Source: Verrucomicrobiia bacterium
Lineage (GTDB): Bacteria > Verrucomicrobiota > Verrucomicrobiia > Limisphaerales > JAUIHU01
Assembly (NCBI GenBank): GCA_030432175.1
Contig: JAUIHU010000104.1
Coordinates: 1-10,490 of the forward strand
DNA: 10,490 nt
Direction of reading: 5' to 3'
The notes under the pieces were generated by a model that saw only the letters and a program-made list of their open reading frames with translations, searched no databases and had not been told where the DNA came from. Below are positions 1-6,297 of this stretch, piece after piece (the first letter of the stretch is position 1; each line of letters begins with the position of its first letter). Made by a program: the position numbers and the translations under genes.

Positions 1-223
1 ATAATGCTTTGCCATTCAGTTCAGCCCACTTCCAATACCAGCTCGGCGAGTGGAGCCAGCATTGAATTTGAGCTGAACTGTGAAGCGCCACTCTTTTCAA
101 ATCACACTCACTGTTGGGGTGGGCGTGAAAATGAAAAATAATTTCTGGTAGCGTCAAATAGCACAAGAGGTAGAAAACTTGGGTGTCAAAAAGATTTACT
201 TCTTTAATCACACCCAGATCATG
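1..223. other. Non-coding left flank downstream of the addB-like gene
   Basis: No convincing reading frame is present on either strand. There is a 9-base perfect inverted repeat, CAGTTCAGC at 17-25 and GCTGAACTG at 72-80, separated by 46 bases, with no T-run beside it. The part nearest the addB stop codon (181-215) is a hairpin repeat listed separately. The rest shows no promoter or RNA gene that I can support. It may be the 3' flank of a gene outside the window. Confidence 0.5.
181..215 (-). repeat. Hairpin repeat element (GGGTGYGATTAAAG ... TTGACACCC), left copy
   Basis: Read on the minus strand, the element starts with GGGTGTGATTAAAGAAG (215 to 199) and ends with TTGACACCC. The ends GGGTGT and ACACCC pair perfectly. 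Inside them GATT can pair with AATC, or alternatively AAAGA with TCTTT. A closely related unit lies at 9944-9982 on the plus strand. It begins 8 bases after the addB stop codon, so it may also act as a transcription terminator for that gene, although only a weak T-run (AAGTTTTC) follows the stem. The repeat status is seen directly; its function is unknown. Confidence 0.6.
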
Positions 224-3200
224 TTACCCAACATCATTCCATTCCAGATTCTCAGGATCCTTCCGGCAGAATGAATCATAGAGACAATAATCACACGCCG
301 AGGAAGTACCCTGACGGAATGGATTCAAACGAATCTCTCCGCTGTATATCTGATTCCCCAATCGAATCATGATTGCTTCCGTATTTTCCATCAGGCTTTG
401 AAAATCCTGATCGCGCATCGGCTCTTTGGAGTTAGCATAGGGAGCTCCCTTATTGGTCAATCGATACGGAATGAAATCTCCTGATTTCTGGTTTCGATTA
501 TCTAACACCTCCAGCTGACTGAATCGGAATCGTCCGGATAACTTGTACGCATCCATCGGAGCTTCTGCTTCCACTTCATCCGGACGATCGGTGACCGATT
601 CCGTTTTGGCTCCAAGTCGTGAAAAAAACATGCCAACCGGGATCAAAGGACCAGGAGCTACTTTTTTGGGATCATCCAGTTTCCACAACATGGCGAGATA
701 GCTTGGCAGCTGCATTTGAATCCCCTGTTTCATCAATGCCGGATCTGGCTTCACAATGCCTGACTTATAATCCAAAGCCAGTATCAGCGTCCCTTCTCCA
801 TGAGGATTGCTGACCAGATCAATTCGGTCAACAATCCCACGGAACTGCAACGCTTTCCCTCCATCCAGTTCCAACAACCAAGCCGGTAAAGGAGATTTAT
901 CCATACCAAATTTCAATTCCACATACGCAGGATCCATTTGATAAAAACTCATCGCCCTCACCCAGACCTGAACAAATTGTGTCAAATCACGGATCAGGTT
1001 TTGAGTCACAAACCGACTTCGGGAGTCTTTCTCCAACACGCCATGGTACAAGGTCGGAGCCAATCGATTCCCTATGGATTCCACTCGCTCAGCAGCCTCC
1101 TCGGGTGTTATATCCCGCCATTTTTTTCCAGCTTGTTGCAGTTCTTCATGAAAGGTGGCCAGGACATCGTGCTGAAAGGATCCCTGTGCCCTGCGATCCA
1201 GATCATATTTTTTTCTTTCCTGCGCTTTGAGCCCAAACTGACTGAAGAATTGAAACGGGCATTTGGCATATTGCTCCAAATGACTGACTGCCAATTTCAG
1301 TGGCGTCCCATATAGACGATCCGCCAAATCTGAATCCAGCGCCGGTATGTGATCCGTTCTCCGTAGTTGGCTCCATTCATGATCCCATTTCTGATATTGC
1401 GGCGCTTTTTCGATCCATCCCCAAACTTCTCTTGGCAGCGGCTCAGCTTGTTTCAATTGGTCTCTCCAATCGACCGGTTCTTCCCCGGAAGCGAGAGTCT
1501 GCCTCTGCAGGGACTTCATCTTCTCTGCGATCCACTCAAAAATTTCGTTGGGACTTTCCAGTTCACTCCAATGAAGATTCAATTCCGCCCGCTTCCATTC
1601 CAGTGTCGGAAACAATCGCTGTATCCTGCGTTGGAATGGGGAGACCGTTAATTCCACCCCTTCCGGATTTCGCTGAGAGTTCAATAAAATCAAACGGCTC
1701 GCTGGTCGTGTCCAGGTCTGATAGGCCAACGCCTCTTCTTCACTCCATCGACGCTCTCTGGATGCCAGATAAGGCAGGTTTTCATCCAATAAACGACGAC
1801 GATCAGTCTCCGTAAGCAAACCTTTCACCGAGGGACGCTTTGGAAATACGCCTTCATTCAGACCCAGTAAAATCAGAGTGTGAATGTTAAAGACTTTAGC
1901 GCGTTCCAAATCCCCAATGATCACCTGATCGGAAGCCGGTGGAATAACACCAACGGTAAGGTTTTCAAGTCCCGTTTCCAGAATTCCCACCCATTCTTTG
2001 AGTGAAAACGCTTCGTTCTCAAAGGCCATTTCGACATTATCCAACCAGTCATTCATCTGCTTCCAAACGGTCAGATGCACGGCTTCAGGTGGATTTGAAT
2101 TCTCGCTCCATGCCTTGAGCTGGGACTCTACTTCCAATCGATCCCATAAGCCTCGAATCGATTCCGCAATTTCCAGTCCACTCGGTTTCTTCGGCAAACT
2201 ACCTTCAAATTCATGCAAAGGTTTGACCCACTCAGATCTCCATCGCTCCCAATCTTCAAATCCTTCAGGACATGGATCCGGTTTTTGGAGCGGGCTCAGC
2301 CAGACACGCCCGTCCCATCCAAATTCGAGCGCCGCATTTTCCAGCAAATCCACTGACTCAAAATCTGCTTTTGCTAAACCTGTCTTCAGAACGCCAAACC
2401 AGTCTTCAAACCGCCAGTCACGAGCCGCTAAATTCAACGCATCACGCGTCAGTTCCGCCAGTGGATGTCCGCCCACAGGTTCACGATGATCCAGGAAATA
2501 GGGAATTTCATACTGTGCAAACAGTCGACTTATGTAAGGTTCATAAGATTCCGGAGATCTCGTCAGCACGGCGATTTGTTTAAATCTTAAACCTTCCTCA
2601 CGCGCCATTCTGCGAATTCTACGCGCAGCCTCCCGAACTTCCTGCTCCGGAGATAAACATTCCACTCCTTCGATGCATTGATGAACCGGGAATGCGGCTT
2701 CCTGGGCGGCAGTGTAGCGGCGTGGATCCGCCCAATGTTTTTCCAGATGTTCCAATGGTGGAGCCTGTTTGAATCGATAGCGGTGCGGTTTCCTGACCAG
2801 GATGTGCTCTTCCAATGTAACTCCTTCGATGCCATTCAGTCGCTCTGCCAATCTTGTTATGGAACGCCGCGCGCCAAACCAGAGGTTTCGAAAACGAGGT
2901 TCGTTCTCCAAAGCCTGATTTTCATCCCAGGGCAAAGTGACGATTCCCGACACACCAACTCTCGCCAGGGCTGCGATCATCTCAATCTGGATTGGCGTGT
3001 ACTCGATAAACCCATCCAACCAGATCCGTTGAATTTTTAACTTACCCTGCAGTTGACCCAGGGGCTCCTTGTTCAGAATTTCCAGAGTGGGTTTAAATGA
3101 ATCACTGGCGTCATGCCAACCTCTGACTTCGAGCCATTCCTGATAACGACCGAAAATGGTCGCCGCATCATGAAGCTTTGACCTCAGTCGCTGATTGTCA

Positions 3201-3685
3201 TGGATACGATCGCCAAGCTGGCGGATGTCATCTGGACCGAATTGCAGTGTCTGAAACTCCGTCAGCGCTTCATTTAACTGCTTGGCAAACCCAGGCAAAC
3301 GCGCGCCAGACCGAAACACCGACAAATCCCCGGTATGGCGGCGCAACAAAGCGCGAAGTTTCATCAACCGACCTTCATCCGACAAATACTCAGGAGTTGT
3401 TTTTTCCAGCCTCGTCAGAATCCAAAGCGCCAATCGCTCAAAACTCAAAATGTGAAGACGCGAAAACGCAGGACGACTCAAACGCCCTAGTATCGCCCGT
3501 TCCATTTCAAACGTGGACTGCTTCGGAGTGACAAAAAGCAAAGGATCCCCAAAAGGATCCCTTTCCAATTCAGAAACCATTTCCCTGAGGCAAAGGTCAG
3601 TCTTTCCATACCCGGAAGGCCCTTTACGCACCAACCATTGAGTGGAGGTTGAAGGCTGTGGCGTAAATTCAGACTCAGGAAGCAT
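224..3685 (-). CDS. addB: AddB-like subunit of the AddAB/RexAB helicase-nuclease (PD-(D/E)XK family)
   Basis: This 1153-residue protein has the AddB layout, in which the B subunit supplies an inactive helicase-like part, a C-terminal nuclease and an iron-sulphur cluster for processing DNA double-strand ends before recombination. It has a Walker A loop at G22-T29 (GPSGYGKT). The segment LDGFIEYTP (about 223-231) and the segment ending LNEGVFP (about 604-615) match the AddB/UvrD-like core. The RecB-type nuclease has D953/D956 in GIVDRID and D972-Y973-K974 in LDYKSG. Four cysteines fit the AddB iron-sulphur staple: C809 in AKCPFQFF, then C1131, C1134 and C1140. All key residues are present, so the nuclease looks intact. 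The length is usual for AddB. The ATG start leaves 37 bases after the preceding gene; no clear ribosome-binding site is seen. No addA gene lies in the window. A stand-alone PD-(D/E)XK exonuclease of the same superfamily is the main alternative. Confidence 0.85.
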   Translation of the reverse strand: MLPESEFTPQPSTSTQWLVRKGPSGYGKTDLCLREMVSELERDPFGDPLLFVTPKQSTFEMERAILGRLSRPAFSRLHILSFERLALWILTRLEKTTPEYLSDEGRLMKLRALLRRHTGDLSVFRSGARLPGFAKQLNEALTEFQTLQFGPDDIRQLGDRIHDNQRLRSKLHDAATIFGRYQEWLEVRGWHDASDSFKPTLEILNKEPLGQLQGKLKIQRIWLDGFIEYTPIQIEMIAALARVGVSGIVTLPWDENQALENEPRFRNLWFGARRSITRLAERLNGIEGVTLEEHILVRKPHRYRFKQAPPLEHLEKHWADPRRYTAAQEAAFPVHQCIEGVECLSPEQEVREAARRIRRMAREEGLRFKQIAVLTRSPESYEPYISRLFAQYEIPYFLDHREPVGGHPLAELTRDALNLAARDWRFEDWFGVLKTGLAKADFESVDLLENAALEFGWDGRVWLSPLQKPDPCPEGFEDWERWRSEWVKPLHEFEGSLPKKPSGLEIAESIRGLWDRLEVESQLKAWSENSNPPEAVHLTVWKQMNDWLDNVEMAFENEAFSLKEWVGILETGLENLTVGVIPPASDQVIIGDLERAKVFNIHTLILLGLNEGVFPKRPSVKGLLTETDRRRLLDENLPYLASRERRWSEEEALAYQTWTRPASRLILLNSQRNPEGVELTVSPFQRRIQRLFPTLEWKRAELNLHWSELESPNEIFEWIAEKMKSLQRQTLASGEEPVDWRDQLKQAEPLPREVWGWIEKAPQYQKWDHEWSQLRRTDHIPALDSDLADRLYGTPLKLAVSHLEQYAKCPFQFFSQFGLKAQERKKYDLDRRAQGSFQHDVLATFHEELQQAGKKWRDITPEEAAERVESIGNRLAPTLYHGVLEKDSRSRFVTQNLIRDLTQFVQVWVRAMSFYQMDPAYVELKFGMDKSPLPAWLLELDGGKALQFRGIVDRIDLVSNPHGEGTLILALDYKSGIVKPDPALMKQGIQMQLPSYLAMLWKLDDPKKVAPGPLIPVGMFFSRLGAKTESVTDRPDEVEAEAPMDAYKLSGRFRFSQLEVLDNRNQKSGDFIPYRLTNKGAPYANSKEPMRDQDFQSLMENTEAIMIRLGNQIYSGEIRLNPFRQGTSSACDYCLYDSFCRKDPENLEWNDVG

Positions 3686-3722
3686 AGCGCAAAATCAAAA
3701 ATAAGACTTCATCCTTCAACCT

Positions 3723-4484
3723 TCATTTCCTGACATATTCAAAGTACTTGTCAAAAATTTCATTTGGAGGCCCTGCCACTTTATCACCGCCCCGGTCAAC
3801 ACCAGGTTTGGGCCGGATCACCAGAGCGATTTTTCCATTCTCCAATGGCTTTCTCCAATTCTCGGTTCCGGCCGGATCATAAACAAAAAACGGTTTGGCA
3901 GGAATATCGCCATCAGATTCCCATACGTTCAGAGACGAATCATCTGATGGAGCGCCAGCAAAGGATACATAGGCTATAGCGTTTGGAAAGTCAGCCAGAG
4001 CCTGATTGAAGACAGCGGCGGGAATTTGACCGTTCCGAGCATCATCGGCATCAACTTCCAGACTGGCGTCCTTTATCTTCAACCCGCCAAATGGCATCAG
4101 CACTCGGGCAAAAGTATCAAACAAAGAATCCAGCGCTTCCGTGGAGTAAGCTTCGTCAGGTGGAAAAATGAGCGCCACTTCACCAGATTTCTCGGGAACC
4201 ATTCTCAGAAAATTCTGCCCCATCATATATCCCACTACACCCTGGTAACGATCGACTTGATTGGATCCGGAAAATTCCTTGGCAAAATCACTGATCATTA
4301 AAATGACGGCCACCAAAGCGCCTATGGCAGCCAACCCATTGCCAACTGGAGCGGATTTGGACCTCAAACCGTATCCGAGACCCGCGATGAAAAAACAAAT
4401 CAGATAGTAAACCCACATGTGAACACATAGAAAGCTATTCAGAAGAACAGCAATAGTAGATTGATCTATTAATCCTTGATTCAT
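3723..4484 (-). CDS. Membrane-anchored protein of unknown function
   Basis: I do not recognise this family. From the ATG at 4484 it is 253 residues; the frame stays open to a GTG at 4517 (264 residues), which begins only 4 bases after the prepilin stop. I prefer the ATG because a G-rich stretch (CGGGGG) lies 7 bases before it and the GTG has no site at a usable distance. The N-terminal third holds a long hydrophobic stretch, then RSKSAP, then a second hydrophobic segment (GNGLAAIGALVAVILMISDF). The basic linker suggests it is cytoplasmic, placing both ends and the C-terminal domain of about 175 residues outside the membrane (inference). That domain looks folded and alpha/beta, with strands such as EVALIFPP and KIALVIRP, and has no motif I can name. 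The gene sits between a prepilin-like gene and the addB-like gene on one strand and is probably co-transcribed with the former. Confidence 0.7.
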   Translation of the reverse strand: MNQGLIDQSTIAVLLNSFLCVHMWVYYLICFFIAGLGYGLRSKSAPVGNGLAAIGALVAVILMISDFAKEFSGSNQVDRYQGVVGYMMGQNFLRMVPEKSGEVALIFPPDEAYSTEALDSLFDTFARVLMPFGGLKIKDASLEVDADDARNGQIPAAVFNQALADFPNAIAYVSFAGAPSDDSSLNVWESDGDIPAKPFFVYDPAGTENWRKPLENGKIALVIRPKPGVDRGGDKVAGPPNEIFDKYFEYVRK

Positions 4485-4521
4485 GGGAATGCCCCCGGGA
4501 AGGGAGCATTCATACACCGAC

Positions 4522-5181
4522 CTAGTCTCTTTCTAGAGTGAACAAGCGCCGAGGGGCTTCTTTGATGGTTTCGACATGTCCGTCCATAAAAGAGGCATTG
4601 GCGACTCCGTATACTGGATTACGAGGGGGACGTCCGCCTCGGGTGGGTTGTTGACGGATGGTCTTTGTGCTGTACACAGATCCACCGCTGTGCCTGTAAA
4701 GCACATTACCTGTGGAATCATCATCTGAGTAGAGCCCCGCGTCCCATCCGTCAGTGTCAGCAAAATTGATGGTTTGAACCGGATCAATCACGTCGGACAT
4801 CTTTTGTTTATCTGTACCGACATTGATTCGGGCGTTCATCGCATAAGAAAGGAATCCCCAGAACCCGCCCTCTTTGGCATCGGGACAGATGAAAACCCCT
4901 TCTCCTGACAACGACGCATTGCGACCCAGATAGGGTTGCAACTGACGATACCAGATTTCAGGAAAACGAGGAGGATACCAAACCAGAGGCAGTTCCTTGG
5001 TATCTTCCTCAAACATTACCAACGAGAAATTCAATTGTCGCAGGTGGTTTTGACAGGCGGCGCTCACACCTTTCTGTTTCGCAGCGCTCAAAACGGGAAG
5101 CAGCATACCAGCCAAAATCGCAATGATTGCAATCACTACAAGTAACTCGATCAACGTAAAACCGCGGGAACGCGCGCTCAT
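4522..5181 (-). CDS. Type IV prepilin-like / type II secretion pseudopilin-like protein
   Basis: A class III signal peptide is clear: MSARSRG followed by FTLIELLVVIAIIAILAGML, with cleavage expected after G7 and the usual Glu at mature position 5. The hydrophobic helix spans about residues 8-30. Starting at the ATG at 5181 gives a 7-residue basic leader, typical of the family, and a 219-residue protein. An ATG at 5223 or a TTG at 5235 would lengthen the leader to more than 20 residues and are less likely. Near the C-terminus is ANASFMDGHVE, the DGHV signature of the H-X9-DG prepilin-like group that is strongly expanded in Planctomycetes, Verrucomicrobia and Lentisphaerae. The preceding His (in YRHSGG) lies 35 residues before the DG instead of about 9, with a basic, proline-rich insert between. 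Proteins of this type are exported and processed by a prepilin peptidase, but most members have no known function. It is the first gene of the minus-strand cluster. Confidence 0.88.
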   Translation of the reverse strand: MSARSRGFTLIELLVVIAIIAILAGMLLPVLSAAKQKGVSAACQNHLRQLNFSLVMFEEDTKELPLVWYPPRFPEIWYRQLQPYLGRNASLSGEGVFICPDAKEGGFWGFLSYAMNARINVGTDKQKMSDVIDPVQTINFADTDGWDAGLYSDDDSTGNVLYRHSGGSVYSTKTIRQQPTRGGRPPRNPVYGVANASFMDGHVETIKEAPRRLFTLERD

Positions 5182-5456
5182 CACGGATCGATAGTTTTTG
5201 GGGAGTTTTTTAAGGATGACCATAAACTGAGGCAATAAGCAGTTTTCTCAACCAACTTGTTTTCGATACCATGACTTGGGCTTTCAGGCAAAGAAAAGGT
5301 GACAGGTATAATTAAATTGAAGCCTTCCACCTGGATAAAACTGTTGACCCTCCAGGCGCCCATTGCTAGCTTGCACCCGTCTGGGATAATTTGTTTGTGA
5401 TGCAAATATCGAGCTACCCAGGAGCTAACGGCTTAATTTAAAGATCGTTAAAAATT

Positions 5457-5483
5457 TTGAAAGAATTACTGGCAATCTCTAAT
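5457..5483 (+). promoter_or_regulatory. Candidate promoter for the ilvN leader
   Basis: TTGAAA (5457-5462) and TCTAAT (5478-5483) each match the sigma-70 hexamers at 5 of 6 positions, but the 15-base spacer is short. A second option is TTGAAT (5494-5499) with CATACG (5517-5522) at 17 bases, which would start the transcript near 5529, just before the first leader hairpin. I cannot choose between them. The wider region 5182-5456, between the divergent prepilin and ilv genes, otherwise shows only a TATAAT at 5307-5312 (plus strand) without a good -35 box. No supported promoter for the prepilin gene was found there. Confidence 0.3.
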
Positions 5484-5537
5484 TCGAAGCAACTTGAATC
5501 CGCCTGAGACAACAATCATACGAAAATCGTCGCCAAA

Positions 5538-5627
5538 GTGGAACTTTACGGCGGATCTCGTCGTTGTCGTCTAAATCCGGGCGACGTCGTTGAAAATTTT
5601 GCGCTGCTCGTCGCCCGGCGCCTCTAG
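5538..5627 (+). CDS. Possible 29-codon leader peptide of the ilv attenuator
   Basis: A GTG-initiated frame with 29 codons runs through the antiterminator and stops with TAG at 5625-5627, exactly in the terminator loop. Its second half carries GTC GTT (V17-V18) and, right before the terminator arm, GCG CTG CTC GTC (A-L-L-V), then ends at R-R-L. Valine and leucine are the products of the pathway. A ribosome paused on CTG CTC GTC would sit on the terminator 5' arm. Against it: the overall share of branched-chain codons is only slightly above average, there is no Shine-Dalgarno sequence, and the GTG lies inside the first hairpin. The reading frame could be fortuitous. Confidence 0.25.
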   Translation: MELYGGSRRCRLNPGDVVENFALLVARRL

Positions 5628-5645
5628 CGAGGAGTCGGGCTTTTT
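5613..5645 (+). terminator. Intrinsic terminator upstream of ilvN (attenuator terminator)
   Basis: GCCCGGCGCCTC (5613-5624) pairs with GAGGAGTCGGGC (5629-5640) around a TAGC loop. The stem is nearly continuous, with one G-T pair and one G-A mismatch, and is followed at once by TTTTT (5641-5645). No complete gene ends just before it on the plus strand, so a terminator here makes most sense as a regulated stop within the ilvN leader. Its 5' arm overlaps the 3' arm of the 10-bp stem at 5577-5618. Confidence 0.75.
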
Positions 5646-5678
5646 GTTATCGGACCATCTAACTTATCAAATCAAATA

Positions 5679-6152
5679 ATGAGACATACCATCTCGGTAT
5701 TAGTGGAAAATAAATTCGGAGCGCTGACGCGAATCGCAGGTTTGTTCAGCGGCAGGGGGTTTAACATTGATACCCTCAATGTGGCTCCGACCCAGAACCC
5801 GGAGCAATCCAGAATGACCATCGTCACGCGTGGCAATGACGCCACACTGGAACAAATTGTCAAACAACTGAATAAATTAATCGATGTCCGCGAGGTCAGA
5901 GATTTTAAAGAAGGCGAGTACATCGATCGCGAACTGGTTATGGTCAAAGTGAATGTTGACTCAACTTCAAGGTCTGAAGTTATGCAAATCGCTGATATTT
6001 TCCGTTCAAAAATTGTTGATGTCCAATCCAATACGTTAACCGTTGAAGTCACCGGCGACGAAGGGAAAGTCAACAAATTTGTTGAACTCATGTCGCCTTT
6101 TGGGATCGTCGACCTGACCCGCACTGGCAAAGTAGCCTTGCCAAGGGCCTGA
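5679..6152 (+). CDS. ilvN: Acetolactate synthase small (regulatory) subunit
   Basis: This 157-residue protein is the usual length for IlvN/IlvH. It regulates acetolactate synthase (acetohydroxyacid synthase), which joins pyruvate with pyruvate or 2-oxobutyrate in the first common step of branched-chain amino acid synthesis; the subunit stimulates the catalytic subunit and binds valine for feedback inhibition. The N-terminal ACT domain (about 3-75) has the typical ISVLVENKFGALTRIAGLFS and GFNIDTLNV stretches, then SRMTIVTRGN. The C-terminal domain (about 80-157) ends in GIVDLTRTGKVALPR, as in most members. The ATG has no Shine-Dalgarno sequence; the family start supports it. The large subunit gene ilvB is not adjacent and must be elsewhere. 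ilvC follows 145 bases downstream. A possible attenuator precedes the gene. Confidence 0.95.
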   Translation: MRHTISVLVENKFGALTRIAGLFSGRGFNIDTLNVAPTQNPEQSRMTIVTRGNDATLEQIVKQLNKLIDVREVRDFKEGEYIDRELVMVKVNVDSTSRSEVMQIADIFRSKIVDVQSNTLTVEVTGDEGKVNKFVELMSPFGIVDLTRTGKVALPRA

Positions 6153-6204
6153 TTACACCTGAATTCATCGACAGATTTCCAATCATTAAATGAAATTTGT
6201 CTTG

Positions 6205-6250
6205 GCCGACAGGGCTGTTTTTACTTAGATAAGCGGCTTTATCTGTCGGC
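6205..6250 (+). promoter_or_regulatory. Hairpin in the ilvN-ilvC spacer
   Basis: GCCGACAG (6205-6212) and CTGTCGGC (6243-6250) form a perfect 8-bp stem. An inner stem, AGATAA (6227-6232) with TTATCT (6239-6244), partly competes with it. The 5' arm can instead fold locally as GGCC (6204-6207) with GGCT (6213-6216), followed by GTTTTT, a small terminator-like shape. The structure could adjust the IlvC to IlvN ratio, stabilise one mRNA part, or mark an RNA processing site. I cannot tell which. No open frame occupies the spacer. Confidence 0.4.
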
Positions 6251-6297
6251 ATTATTACCAACAATACCACAGAATTGATTCATAACTAAAAGCGCTC

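Larger units (their letters stand above)
5531..5645 (+). promoter_or_regulatory. Putative ilvN-ilvC attenuator leader
   Basis: The stretch just upstream of ilvN can form three ordered hairpins. The first is CGCC AAAGT with loop GGA, then ACTTT and GGCG (5531-5553, two bulged bases). The second is a perfect 10-bp stem, CCGGGCGACG (5577-5586) with CGTCGCCCGG (5609-5618). The third is an intrinsic terminator (5613-5640 plus T-run). The second and third share bases 5613-5618, so they exclude each other, as antiterminator and terminator do in amino-acid biosynthesis attenuators. A weaker pairing, CGGAT (5552-5556) with ATCCG (5575-5579), could compete with the 5' arm of the antiterminator. The terminator ends 33 bases before the ilvN start codon. 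The structures are seen in the sequence; control by branched-chain amino acids is inference from position and gene content. Confidence 0.6.

Noticed and set aside
938..3040. Several long plus-strand frames opposite addB
   Set aside because: They are antisense shadows of a well-supported coding frame, with serine- and proline-rich, non-conserved translations.
5181..5405. 74-codon minus-strand frame upstream of and overlapping the prepilin gene
   Set aside because: It overlaps the prepilin 5' end in another frame, has no start signal and no recognisable motif; the prepilin frame there is certain.
5531..5645. T-box or known metabolite riboswitch before ilvN
   Set aside because: No T-box consensus (AGGGTGG with ACCGCG) or riboswitch core that I know is present; the element looks like a short attenuator.
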